Under the pieces are notes generated by a model. It did not search any database and had not been told where the DNA came from. It worked only from the letters and a program-made list of their open reading frames with translations. Both the position numbers and the translations under genes were made by a program. From positions 1-60,609 of the forward strand of contig NZ_NFJB01000025.1 in assembly GCF_002159645.1 (NCBI RefSeq): a stretch of 60,609 nt of DNA, given 5' to 3'. Positions 26,907 to 34,842 of the stretch are shown one piece after another (within the stretch, counting starts at the first letter, position 1; every line of letters starts with the position of its first letter). Origin of the DNA: Parabacteroides sp. An277 (GTDB lineage Bacteria > Bacteroidota > Bacteroidia > Bacteroidales > Tannerellaceae).

Positions 26907-27419
26907 CTACCAATTGGCAACGGTTGCGTTGTAAATCTGGTCGGCCAACTCTTCGATAATCTCCGTGCAAAGTTCATCTTGCACATCTTGCAGCATCCGG
27001 CTACTGTCAAATTCGCGATAGGCCGAAAATGATTGCTCGAAGTCCTCTTCCGAATTGGTGCGGTTCGTATAACGTACTTTGACTGTGATGGTCAGCTTTG
27101 TGCGCGATGACAACGCATCCTCTTGTACCGCCAAAGCCGCCAAGTCGTATCCCGTAATCTCGCCTTCTATTTCCAAATCGCCATTATCGCGTACCATCGA
27201 GAGGCGTGTCTGTCGTACATAAATATCCTTCAAACCTTCCGTGAATTGCTGCGCGAGCGGAGGATATACCATCGGAGCCTGATTGGGGAAATCCTTAATG
27301 GTTATCGTCTTCACCTTCGTATAATCAATCGAAGCGCCGTTAAACGTATAGGAAATGGAACACGCTGCGAGACACATCAGCCCCACCAACAACATATACG
27401 TCCGTATTCTTGCTTTCAT
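26907..27419 (-). CDS. lptE: LptE-like LPS assembly lipoprotein
   Basis: The 170-aa protein has a lipoprotein signal (MLLVGLMCLAACS, Cys20). The mature part begins YTFNGASIDYTKVKTITIKDFPNQ, the Bacteroidota LptE signature, and carries EGEITGYDLAALA and an alternating strand pattern. LptE plugs LptD in the outer membrane during LPS insertion. It lies 3 bases downstream of the sigma-54 activator gene, with the TPR protein and secG following: an envelope-biogenesis operon. Confidence 0.88.
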   Translation of the reverse strand: MKARIRTYMLLVGLMCLAACSISYTFNGASIDYTKVKTITIKDFPNQAPMVYPPLAQQFTEGLKDIYVRQTRLSMVRDNGDLEIEGEITGYDLAALAVQEDALSSRTKLTITVKVRYTNRTNSEEDFEQSFSAYREFDSSRMLQDVQDELCTEIIEELADQIYNATVANW

Positions 27420-27422
27420 CTT

Positions 27423-28607
27423 TTATTCTAAATTATATTCTTTAATCTTCCGGTAAAGGGTGCGTTCAGATATCTTCAAATCGGCCGCCGCCTTCTTACG
27501 CTTGCCATTATGGCGTTCGAGGGCCTTGCGAATCATATCCTTTTCAACCTCTTCGAGCGACATCGATTCCTCTTCGACCGTTTCGGCCTTTTGCACCACA
27601 GGCATTTGAATCGTTTGGACGGGATGAATCGTAGGCGCATAGGTTTCGTTCTTTTGCATTTCAACGGGGATATTTCCGCCCATGATATCATGTACCAACT
27701 TTTTTAAATCATTTACATCCTTCCGCATGTCGAAGAGGATGTGGTACAAGATTTCACGCTCGTTGGCAAATGATTTCTGTTCTTCTTCTTTCTTGACCAA
27801 CACGGGATATTTCTCTACGCTTACGTTTGGCAAATAAATCCGGAGAATATCGGCGGTAATTTCGCGGCTCTCTTCAATGACGGAGATGCGTTCGGTGACG
27901 TTCTTCAACTCTCGGATATTACCCGGCCAACGATAGGAAAGAAGCAACTGGCGCGCGTCGTCGTCCAGACGGACAGCCGGCATCCGATATTTCTCCGCAC
28001 AATCGGCTGCAAACTTCCGGAAGAGAAGGAGGATGTCCTCCGCCCGGTCGCGCAAGGGCGGTATCTGAATAGGTACCGTGTTCAGGCGATAATACAAATC
28101 CTCGCGAAATTTCCCGTCGGCCACCGCTTGCACGAGGTTCACGTTCGTAGCCGCCACGATGCGCACGTTCGTCTTCTGTACCTTCGAAGAGCCAACCTTG
28201 ATAAATTCACCTGTCTCCAAGACACGCAAAAGGCGGGCCTGCGTAGGGAGCGGCAACTCGCCCGCTTCGTCGAGAAAGATTGTCCCGCCATCGGCCACTT
28301 CGAAATAGCCTTTGCGGTCGGCCAACGCGCCGGTAAACGATCCCTTCTCGTGCCCGAAAAGTTCCGAATCGATGGTTCCTTCAGGGATGGCACCACAGTT
28401 TACGGCAATGTATTGCCCATGTTTCCGTGCGCTATTTTGGTGGATAATCTGCGGGAAAACCTCTTTACCCACGCCGCTTTCTCCCGTAATGAGCACCGAC
28501 AAATCGGTTGGTGCCACTTGGAGGGCGACGTCAATGGCGCGGTTCAGCCCCACATGATTCCCAATAATTCCAAAACGCTGTTTTATCTGTTGAATATCTG
28601 CTTTCAT
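27423..28607 (-). CDS. Sigma-54-dependent transcriptional activator without receiver domain
   Basis: The 394-aa protein starts directly with the AAA+ domain: Walker A GESGVGKE (42-49), the sigma-54 contact loop GSFTGA (89-94, Ser for Ala of GAFTGA), Walker B FLDEAGEL (Asp113, Glu114) and the arginine-finger region FREDLYYRLNTVPI. A C-terminal Fis-type helix-turn-helix follows (KRKKAAADLKISERTLYRKI). With no N-terminal sensory domain, control must come from partners, expression or the 70-residue linker. It heads the lptE-TPR-secG operon. Its targets cannot be told from this window. Confidence 0.9.
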   Translation of the reverse strand: MKADIQQIKQRFGIIGNHVGLNRAIDVALQVAPTDLSVLITGESGVGKEVFPQIIHQNSARKHGQYIAVNCGAIPEGTIDSELFGHEKGSFTGALADRKGYFEVADGGTIFLDEAGELPLPTQARLLRVLETGEFIKVGSSKVQKTNVRIVAATNVNLVQAVADGKFREDLYYRLNTVPIQIPPLRDRAEDILLLFRKFAADCAEKYRMPAVRLDDDARQLLLSYRWPGNIRELKNVTERISVIEESREITADILRIYLPNVSVEKYPVLVKKEEEQKSFANEREILYHILFDMRKDVNDLKKLVHDIMGGNIPVEMQKNETYAPTIHPVQTIQMPVVQKAETVEEESMSLEEVEKDMIRKALERHNGKRKKAAADLKISERTLYRKIKEYNLE

Positions 28608-28646
28608 TTTTTCTGTTCTCTCTGTTCACCTCGTCTGTCGTGGGGT

Positions 28647-28654
28647 CAAAGATA
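28647..28654 (-). promoter_or_regulatory. -7 promoter element of the sigma-54 activator operon
   Basis: The minus strand reads TATCTTTG, 39 bases before the start at 28607 and just past the stop of the acyltransferase gene. No clear -33 TTTG; CTTG lies about 22 bases further up. Confidence 0.5.
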
Positions 28655-28660
28655 CGAAAT

Positions 28661-29497
28661 TTATCCGTTGCTTTTACAAGCATAAGTCTGTTCGTACAAA
28701 TATTTTCCCAAGGCATCGTCGCTGTCGAAGGAGGCAATTTCCGCAGCTGAAATGGGATGGCCCACGTAAACATCTACCGTCCGTCCTCGTTTGTTGAAGA
28801 TTTCGTGGACAACGCGCAACGTCCGGAGCTGCCAGCTCACATTTCCCAGCCAATAGAAAAAGGGCGTATTCAGGAAATCAAAATAGATGGGATATACCGG
28901 CACGCCCGCCCGATGGATGAGCCGCACGACGCTCCGCGTCCACGGCAAGTCGCGCACCGCTTTCGCCTCTTTATTATAAAAAGACATCGCCCCGGCGGGG
29001 AAAAAGCCCATCGGATGCCCCGCCTGCAGATGTTGCAAGCAGAGACGCACGCCGCCCATATTGGCCCGGTTGCCGCGCCCTTCGTGCTTCGTATCGGGCT
29101 GCACGGAGATGAAATTGTCTGTCATTGCGCCGATTTTCGACAGGATACCGTTCACCATCACCTTGAAGTCCGGACGGCGCGACGCCACGATGTCAATCAG
29201 CATAATCCCGTCGAGCGAGCCGATGGGATGGTTCGAAACGGTGATGAACGCCCCTTCGGGCAACGAGTCGAGCCGCTCGGCATGGTGGAGGTTGTATTTC
29301 AAATCGATGAGCGGGTCGGCAAGGAGCGCGCGGGTAAACGCCGCTCCGCGCTGGTGGCAACTGTTCGCGTGCGCCCGGTTCACTTTGTCTATCTCCAAGA
29401 AATGCAATAACGCCTTTCCCACGGCGCGGCCCGCCGCCGTCCCGAAGAAAGGAGCCATGGCTTTCAAATCGTTTAGGTCTACTACCGTTTCTTTCAT
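28661..29497 (-). CDS. PlsC-like (lysophospholipid) acyltransferase, hemolysin-like subfamily
   Basis: The 278-aa protein has the acyltransferase block ITVSNHPIGSLDGIMLID, in which His and Asp are separated by five residues instead of four, as in the OlsA/hemolysin-like branch. GRGNRANMGGVRLCLQHL follows, then the FPAGAMSFYNKEAK block, the equivalent of FPEG, and the VYPIYFDFLN block. It would acylate a lysolipid or an aminolipid at the inner membrane. The role within the neighbouring CDP-alcohol module is inference. It is separated from that module by an eight-unit 40-bp repeat array, but lies on the same strand. Confidence 0.8.
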   Translation of the reverse strand: MKETVVDLNDLKAMAPFFGTAAGRAVGKALLHFLEIDKVNRAHANSCHQRGAAFTRALLADPLIDLKYNLHHAERLDSLPEGAFITVSNHPIGSLDGIMLIDIVASRRPDFKVMVNGILSKIGAMTDNFISVQPDTKHEGRGNRANMGGVRLCLQHLQAGHPMGFFPAGAMSFYNKEAKAVRDLPWTRSVVRLIHRAGVPVYPIYFDFLNTPFFYWLGNVSWQLRTLRVVHEIFNKRGRTVDVYVGHPISAAEIASFDSDDALGKYLYEQTYACKSNG

Positions 29498-29540
29498 GTT
29501 TTCTTTCTATTTTCCTATTTATAAACGACGTTTTAGAAGT

Positions 29541-29831
29541 TTCTCGCCGCGAGAAAACGCCTAATCTTTGTTTTGTCGGATTCCCGCTCCGAGAAAGCAC
29601 CCAATCCTTGTTTTGCCGGATTCCCGCTCCGAGAAAGCATCCAATCTTTGTTTTTCCGGATTCTCGCCGCGAGAAAGCACCCAATCTTTGTTTTTCCGGA
29701 TTCTCGCTCCGAGAAAGTGCCTAATCTTCGCGTCTTCTGTTTCTCGCTCCGAGAAAGCTCCAAATCTTCCTTTTGTATAGCTCTCGCAGCGAGAAACGTC
29801 ATAATGCTTTATTTGGTGATTTCTCGCTAAA
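29541..29831. repeat. Palindrome array, exact 40-bp period, eight units
   Basis: TTCTCGCnnCGAGAA palindromes are centred at 29548, 29588, 29628, 29668, 29708, 29748, 29788 and, half-decayed, 29828, each exactly 40 bases apart. The 25-base spacers are also similar (AGCACCCAATCTTTG then TTTTTCCGGA). The period is not divisible by three. It fills most of the 381-base gap between the CDP-alcohol phosphotransferase and the acyltransferase; no gene is seen in that gap. Confidence 0.95.
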
Positions 29832-29878
29832 TTTTGACATCAAAACACCGCTTTTGCTTACACTTTGCTTTTTTAGCT

Positions 29879-30769
29879 TTATCGATTCAAGAACGAACGG
29901 CAAATCTGCTCATGCTTCTTCATGCAGTAAGCGAGGACGATGTTCAGTACGATGATTTCATACAAATAATACGCCCAGACGTGTCCGGAGAGCATGATGA
30001 CGAACATGACGAGCGTGCGGCCGTTGAAGGTCATGAGGTCGATGTAACGCATCAAATGCTTACTCTGGCGGCGGAAATCGGTGCGAACCTCCTGCGGGAA
30101 GTCGTCGCCATAACGCCCGTGCAGGTTATGTAGCATTTGTTGGAGAACAGGCGTCGCCTTCACCTGAATGAGCGTGTACCAGCGGTACAGCAGGTAGAAG
30201 AACTTCGTGATGCCATATTTCGTCTGCTTATGCTGCGCCACAACCTGCTCGAGGCTCTGGAACTCCGCCCCCTTCTCTTTCGAGATGAAATAGAGGTGGA
30301 GTGTTTTGTAATAATCGGTGATGTTGGCCTGCAGGAGATGGGACATCGCCGAAAGCACCGCGAGGGCGAAAAACCAGTGCGAACCGGTCTCGTGCGCCAA
30401 ACGGGCGGCGAGGCAGAGGTAAATCGTCGCAAACCAGATATCGCCGGCAAAGCCATCCAAAATGCGGCCTATCTTCGACTTAATCCCCGTGAGGCGCGCC
30501 AATTGCCCGTCTACGCAATCCAAGATATTGGCCAACACGAGGCACAGGATGCCATACACCGTATATTTCAAATCCGAATGATAAAAGAAAAAGCCCGTAG
30601 CCGCCCCCACGAAAATCGAGAGGATGGTAATCATGTTTGGCGTGACGCCCGTGTGCCGCAAAAGACGCGCGATTTGGAAACCAATCGGACGATAAAACAC
30701 CCGGTCGATGAGGTTTTCCGTCTCAATAGACTTCAACGACGCTTCATATTCCTTGTTCAAATTACTCAT
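29879..30769 (-). CDS. CDP-alcohol phosphatidyltransferase family protein
   Basis: The 296-aa membrane protein joins a CDP-activated donor to an alcohol, usually to make a phosphodiester lipid. The motif reads DCVDGQLAR (Asp84, Asp87, Gly88, Ala91, Arg92), then Gly101, Asp105 and Asp110. The usual spacing puts the last, catalytic-base aspartate at 109, where a Gly is found, so it is displaced by one. Several helices surround the motif, and the C-terminal half is helical. It follows the SDR gene with 8 bases between them, downstream of the TagD-like gene, so the three are one transcript. Confidence 0.85.
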   Translation of the reverse strand: MSNLNKEYEASLKSIETENLIDRVFYRPIGFQIARLLRHTGVTPNMITILSIFVGAATGFFFYHSDLKYTVYGILCLVLANILDCVDGQLARLTGIKSKIGRILDGFAGDIWFATIYLCLAARLAHETGSHWFFALAVLSAMSHLLQANITDYYKTLHLYFISKEKGAEFQSLEQVVAQHKQTKYGITKFFYLLYRWYTLIQVKATPVLQQMLHNLHGRYGDDFPQEVRTDFRRQSKHLMRYIDLMTFNGRTLVMFVIMLSGHVWAYYLYEIIVLNIVLAYCMKKHEQICRSFLNR

Positions 30770-30777
30770 TTTATTCC

Positions 30778-31509
30778 TTATTTATACGAATAACCGCCAT
30801 CCACGACGACGATTTCCCCATTAAAGTATCTATTTTCTATCAACATTTTATACACTTCCGCCACCTCTTCTGGCTCGCAAAAACGACCGAGGGAGACCTT
30901 CCGCTCGATATTCCGACGGATTTCGGCCGGCTTCGTCTTCTGCCATTCTGTATCGACAAAGCCCGGCGCGACGCCATTGACGCGCACCTCGTAAGGGACA
31001 AGGAATTTCACTAAATTGCGCACCAGACTATGTACCGCGCTTTTCGTCACACCATACGCCAACGAGACGGAATGCGGCTCGATTCCCATCAACGAACCAG
31101 TAAAGACCACACTCCCGCCTTTCCGAATCCGCCCGACGATGCGCTGCAACAAAAAGACCGGGAAATGAACGTTCGCCTTGAACACCCGTTCCCAGTCTTC
31201 CCATCGTATCTCCTCGAACGCCTCGCGGCACGTCTGTCCGGCATTCAGGATAATAGCATCCAAATATAACTGATTTTCTTCCAAAAAACGGTTGATTTTC
31301 TCGACGCTATTCGTTATATCTACATTATCCGCCTGTAACGTATAGACCTCTACGCCATAACGCGAAGTCAACTCCTCGCGCGTCCGTGCTGCCGCCTCCG
31401 CATCAGAAGCAAACGTCAATACCACATGATAACCGGACTTTGCCAAGCATTCGGCTACCGCCCGGCCGATACCTTTCGTACCTCCGGTTATAAATACCAC
31501 CTTCTCCAT
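30778..31509 (-). CDS. Short-chain dehydrogenase/reductase
   Basis: The 243-aa classical SDR has the NAD(P) site TGGTKGIG near residue 9, ILNAGQ (the NNAG equivalent), catalytic Ser in VFTGSLMG, YGVTK (Tyr-x3-Lys) and the VAPGFVDTEW loop. It is FabG-like in length, but its position between a TagD-like cytidylyltransferase and a CDP-alcohol phosphotransferase suggests reduction of a sugar or keto-polyol precursor rather than fatty acid synthesis. This role is inference. Confidence 0.85.
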   Translation of the reverse strand: MEKVVFITGGTKGIGRAVAECLAKSGYHVVLTFASDAEAAARTREELTSRYGVEVYTLQADNVDITNSVEKINRFLEENQLYLDAIILNAGQTCREAFEEIRWEDWERVFKANVHFPVFLLQRIVGRIRKGGSVVFTGSLMGIEPHSVSLAYGVTKSAVHSLVRNLVKFLVPYEVRVNGVAPGFVDTEWQKTKPAEIRRNIERKVSLGRFCEPEEVAEVYKMLIENRYFNGEIVVVDGGYSYK

Positions 31510-31514
31510 CTTAT

Positions 31515-31985
31515 TTATTCTTTTTCTGAGAAGCCCTTGACCGAATCCGGCTTGGCTTGCCGTTGCGAACGAAGGTTCGCCTCATACGAATCGTGGATGG
31601 TTTTCTTTAAATTGGAAGAAGAAACGCCTGTCCCATAAGGGAAATAAAATACCTGGACACCTAAGTCCTTCAAGTAATCATATTTGCCATACCAATCATC
31701 GCCTACGACAAACGCGTCGATGTTGAGCTTCTTGACGATTTCCGTATGGTCCAACGAATGCTGCGGAATGACAATGTCTGGCGTCTTGAGCGCTTCGATG
31801 ATTTGCAAACGCTCGTGAAACGGAATAATCGGCTTCGGCTTATAGGATTCGACCAATTCATCCGTACTAACTCCCACGATTAAGATATCAGCCAAACTCC
31901 TCGCGTAGTTAATCATACGCAGGTGGTTGTAATGGAACATATCAAACGTTCCTGACGTATATACAATTGTTTTATCTTTAAACAT
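31515..31985 (-). CDS. TagD-like cytidylyltransferase (glycerol-3-phosphate cytidylyltransferase family)
   Basis: The 156-aa protein has the nucleotidyltransferase fold. GTFDMFHYNHLRMI holds the HxGH motif as HYNH (His18, Asn20 for Gly, His21). DAFVVGDDWYGKYDYLKDLG closely resembles TagD, and TGVSSSNLKKTI is the ISTT-type end. The family makes CDP-glycerol or similar CDP-polyols. About 25 residues after the catalytic end are a charged tail. It is the first gene of the three-gene module with the SDR (5 bases) and the CDP-alcohol phosphotransferase. Confidence 0.85.
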   Translation of the reverse strand: MFKDKTIVYTSGTFDMFHYNHLRMINYARSLADILIVGVSTDELVESYKPKPIIPFHERLQIIEALKTPDIVIPQHSLDHTEIVKKLNIDAFVVGDDWYGKYDYLKDLGVQVFYFPYGTGVSSSNLKKTIHDSYEANLRSQRQAKPDSVKGFSEKE

Positions 31986-32013
31986 AGTAAACCTCTTTCA
32001 AAATTCAAATCGC

Positions 32014-32021
32014 AAACTTAC
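32014..32021 (-). promoter_or_regulatory. -7 promoter element of the cytidylyltransferase module
   Basis: The minus strand reads TAAGTTTG, a TAnnTTTG match 28 bases before the start at 31985. No -33 TTTG at the right distance. Confidence 0.45.
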
Positions 32022-32119
32022 ACAATCTTTCCCTATCTAAAAAAGATTTCTAAAAAAAAGTGTTACTTATTCCACGAAAGAGGACAAGGAAGACACCAAA
32101 CAGATGACCTAATTTTCAA

Positions 32120-32707
32120 TCAAAAGAAAAGAAGGATGAGATGAAGGCGTTTCTCCGAACGGCTGTATTCGTGATTTACATATTGAGCTATACGTCTGTA
32201 AGCATTCGACACATGCGCCTCGACGGTCTTCTCGGAAATACCCAAAAGCGAAGCGATTTCCCGATGCTTCAAATCGCCTTGCTGGACAAGGCGAAACACC
32301 TCACGACACTTTTCAGGCAGGGAATAGATGGCCTGCTGGATAAGATTGAGATATTCTTGCTGAAGCAATTGTTTTTCGGGATCGTCGGACACTGGGATTG
32401 CTTCAATCTGATAAAGTTCGAGGTACTCGTTATCTAATGTTTTGTCACGGCGAATGTACTGCAAAGCCTGGTTCTTGACGGAAGTATAAAGATATTTTTC
32501 CACATCCTCAATCTCACGGATCACCTCCCGCCGTTTCCACAAAATGAAAAAGACATCCGAAACACATTCCTCCGCAAATTCTTTCGACCGCAAAAAATAA
32601 AACGCCAAATGAAAAAGCCGCTGATAATAAAGATCAAACAACGACCGGAACGCTCGCTCATTGTTCTGCGAAATCTGATTCAACAATATGTCTATCTCTG
32701 CATTCAT
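32120..32707 (-). CDS. ECF-type RNA polymerase sigma-70 factor
   Basis: The 195-aa protein has sigma region 2 (NERAFRSLFDLYYQRLFHLAFYFLRSKEFAEECVSDVFFILWKRR) and region 4 (LPEKCREVFRLVQQGDLKHREIASLLGISEKTVEAHVSNAYRRI). Most Bacteroidales ECF factors of this kind sit beside a FecR-type anti-sigma factor and a SusC/SusD pair. None is present on either side here, so this is an orphan and its signal is unknown. Its neighbours are the CDP-alcohol module downstream and the phosphoesterase operon upstream. Confidence 0.92.
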   Translation of the reverse strand: MNAEIDILLNQISQNNERAFRSLFDLYYQRLFHLAFYFLRSKEFAEECVSDVFFILWKRREVIREIEDVEKYLYTSVKNQALQYIRRDKTLDNEYLELYQIEAIPVSDDPEKQLLQQEYLNLIQQAIYSLPEKCREVFRLVQQGDLKHREIASLLGISEKTVEAHVSNAYRRIAQYVNHEYSRSEKRLHLILLFF

Positions 32708-32724
32708 CCTTTTTTGATCAGGGG

Positions 32725-32761
32725 CAAAGGTAGAGAATTTACCTTAATATCTCTTTACAAA
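32725..32761 (-). promoter_or_regulatory. Promoter of the ECF sigma gene
   Basis: The minus strand reads TACCTTTG at 32725-32732. A TTTG at 32758-32761 is 25 bases away, longer than usual, so only the -7 element is firm. The distance to the start at 32707 is 17 bases. Confidence 0.5.
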
Positions 32762-32764
32762 GAA

Positions 32765-32800
32765 ATGAAATTTTAGCCATTTACCAGACTAAAATTTCAT
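32765..32800 (-). terminator. Hairpin ending the phosphoesterase operon
   Basis: ATGAAATTTTAG (32765-32776) is a perfect inverse of CTAAAATTTCAT (32789-32800). A second, closer hairpin, AATTCTTTTG/CAAAAGAATT, lies at 32818-32843, directly after the last gene. Neither has a clean T-run, so termination is inferred from position. Confidence 0.5.
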
Positions 32801-32852
32801 CTCAAAGAAGATCTTTCAATTCTTTTGTCAAATCAAAAGAATTACCGCCCAA

Positions 32853-33803
32853 TTACTCAAAAATAGATTTAATCGGGCGTGCCAACCAAACTTGCGGTTG
32901 TTCGATGCCGAACATATAGCCGATTGTTCCGGCGATATCATACACCATCGTGCTTTCAGGAATGACGAATCCCTTCTTGATACCTTTCCCGTAGAAGACG
33001 ATAGCTGTTTCCATTTCGTCCATCGTAATGCCACCGTGCGAAGTGCCTTTGCCGCCATGGTCTGCCGAGACGATGATAACGGTTTCATCCATGATGCCGG
33101 CCTCTTCCACAGCCTTCACGATTTCGCCAATGGCCTTATCCAAATGAGTCAACTTCGCGATGTATTCCGGCGTACACCAACCGATGCTATGGCCTACACC
33201 ATCCGGTTCGCCGAACGCTACAGCGCAGAAATCCGGCTTCTTTTCTTTAATGTAATTTACGACCGGTGCAATGGCTTCCGTCGTATTCTCACCTGAAAGT
33301 GCAGCTGGTTGAACGTAGTTTATCGACAACGTATCTGCCAGATAACGCATTCCTTCCCACTCGTAGATATAACCGATTTCCGCTTCCGGATGCGTCTTGC
33401 GCACCATCGCGAAGATATCCGGGAAGATTTCATGCTCCGTCAAGATACGCGAAGGCAGATCGGGAACGCGGCTTCCCCACGTGGTGTATCCGTGAAGCTC
33501 AGGACCCGCACCCATCCACATAGATGCCCAGTTCACTGCACTCGATGAAGGCAACACCGAACGGTTCTTCAGCGTATAAGAGCCGTTTGCCATCAGGTTC
33601 CGCAGGTTGGGCATGTGCTTCATGTCCGGAAGCGTCTTGCCATCGTTGATACTGGCCGCACTGAAGCCATCAAATCCCAACACGATGACGTGCTTCGGCG
33701 CATTGGCGGGTTGTTTACTCTCTCCTTCCGCAGAAGGGCTCACGCTGCACGCACTCACGAGCAGCAACACTGCCAAGAGGCAGAGATGTGATAATGTTCT
33801 CAT
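32853..33803 (-). CDS. Secreted alkaline phosphatase/nucleotide pyrophosphatase family lipoprotein
   Basis: The 316-aa protein has a lipoprotein signal (LLAVLLLVSACSVSP). It shows the two-zinc site of the NPP/alkaline phosphatase superfamily: VLGFDGF (Asp), nucleophile Ser in PSSSAVNWASMWMG, GEPDGVGHS (DxxGH) and VSADHGGKGTSHG (Asp-His, then His). NPP-type enzymes cut phosphodiesters or pyrophosphates of nucleotides and lipids. It is the last of five secreted hydrolases in one operon; the gap to the preceding gene is 25 bases. Confidence 0.88.
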   Translation of the reverse strand: MRTLSHLCLLAVLLLVSACSVSPSAEGESKQPANAPKHVIVLGFDGFSAASINDGKTLPDMKHMPNLRNLMANGSYTLKNRSVLPSSSAVNWASMWMGAGPELHGYTTWGSRVPDLPSRILTEHEIFPDIFAMVRKTHPEAEIGYIYEWEGMRYLADTLSINYVQPAALSGENTTEAIAPVVNYIKEKKPDFCAVAFGEPDGVGHSIGWCTPEYIAKLTHLDKAIGEIVKAVEEAGIMDETVIIVSADHGGKGTSHGGITMDEMETAIVFYGKGIKKGFVIPESTMVYDIAGTIGYMFGIEQPQVWLARPIKSIFE

Positions 33804-33828
33804 GTTTGTTTATATATTAAGTCTGTAA

Positions 33829-34830
33829 TTAAAATGTCATTGCATAATCTTTAATCCAAGGTACGAGCGGGAAAGGGAACAAATCGTCCGGAATGTGCAA
33901 GTCCTGCGGCGTTGGCGGGATGAACGAGCTTTCGCGTCCTTCCATCTCCAAGCGTCCCTCACCCAACGTCACGAAAGCAAAAAGCGAATCCTTGTAAGGC
34001 ACCGTATATTGCAACGAAGGACGTCGCCGGTTGATTTCCTCGCTGAACCGTTCCGGGCAGGCATATTTATCGCCCACCCATTGATTCGACGCGCTATTGA
34101 TTTGGATGTAAGAGATTCCTCCGATTTCACGCACATAATTCGTATGGTCGTGCCCGCTAAAGGCCGCTATCACCTTCTTGAATCCGCAGCGGCGATTCTC
34201 CTCTTCCAATATTTGCTGTACTTTATCCCGGTTCTGCACCGTATTCTCAAAACACTCGTGCGAGAAAAGGATGCAATGTTTATCCGTTGCCTTCAAATCA
34301 GCCTCCAGCCACGCGAGTTGTTCCGGATCGACATGGTCCCGTTGCGTAATATCGACGTAGAAATTCCCATGCGCGTAGGGTGTGTATTTCCCGTCGACGC
34401 AAAGGTTGTTCGGGTCGAGCACAACGAAATGGAATCCGCCCTTGTCGAACGAGTAATAACGCTTCTCCAATCCAATGAACTGCATATATTCCTCCTTGGT
34501 GCAGACATCCATGTCATGATTTCCCAAGACATGGTACTTCTTGCCCGCATATTGGTCCCAAAGCGCAAGGAAGGAGCGATTCTCCTCTTTCGCAAAACAG
34601 AAATCGCCTAATTCGATAATAAAATCCACCTGGCGACGCTCTGCTTCCTTGAGAAATGCAGTCAGGCGTTCGGGCGCATCGTGGGCAATATCCTGATGGA
34701 CATCCGAAATGACACCAAAAGTGACCGGTTTCTCCGTCAACAGTGGCAATTTACCGTTCATACCCTTTGCTTTTACCGCTGTAATGGCCAGCGAACAAAG
34801 TCCTATTTTAAAAAAATGACGACGATCCAT
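33829..34830 (-). CDS. Secreted calcineurin-like metallophosphoesterase (first of two paralogues)
   Basis: The 333-aa protein begins MDRRHFFKIGLCSLAITAVKA, a Tat-like (RR-x-F-F-K) export signal. Metal-binding motifs appear in order: FGVISDVHQD, ELGDFCF, LGNHDMD, LFSHECFEN and FSGHDHTNY. It hydrolyses phosphomonoesters or phosphodiesters outside the cytoplasm. It is similar in plan to the 318-aa protein at 36027-36983, indicating duplication within the operon. It begins 12 bases after the EEP gene stop. Confidence 0.88.
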   Translation of the reverse strand: MDRRHFFKIGLCSLAITAVKAKGMNGKLPLLTEKPVTFGVISDVHQDIAHDAPERLTAFLKEAERRQVDFIIELGDFCFAKEENRSFLALWDQYAGKKYHVLGNHDMDVCTKEEYMQFIGLEKRYYSFDKGGFHFVVLDPNNLCVDGKYTPYAHGNFYVDITQRDHVDPEQLAWLEADLKATDKHCILFSHECFENTVQNRDKVQQILEEENRRCGFKKVIAAFSGHDHTNYVREIGGISYIQINSASNQWVGDKYACPERFSEEINRRRPSLQYTVPYKDSLFAFVTLGEGRLEMEGRESSFIPPTPQDLHIPDDLFPFPLVPWIKDYAMTF

Positions 34831-34842
34831 TTTTATATCTCA

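Noticed and set aside
29568-29830. Repetitive peptides with SRSEKA-type repeats across the 40-bp array
   Set aside because: The 40-bp period is not a multiple of three, so each frame changes at every unit; they are chance frames of a palindromic repeat.
30137-30793. 218-codon plus-strand frame over the CDP-alcohol phosphotransferase
   Set aside because: The minus strand has the DxxDGxxAR motif and membrane helices; the plus frame is very rich in Arg and His and has no recognisable fold.
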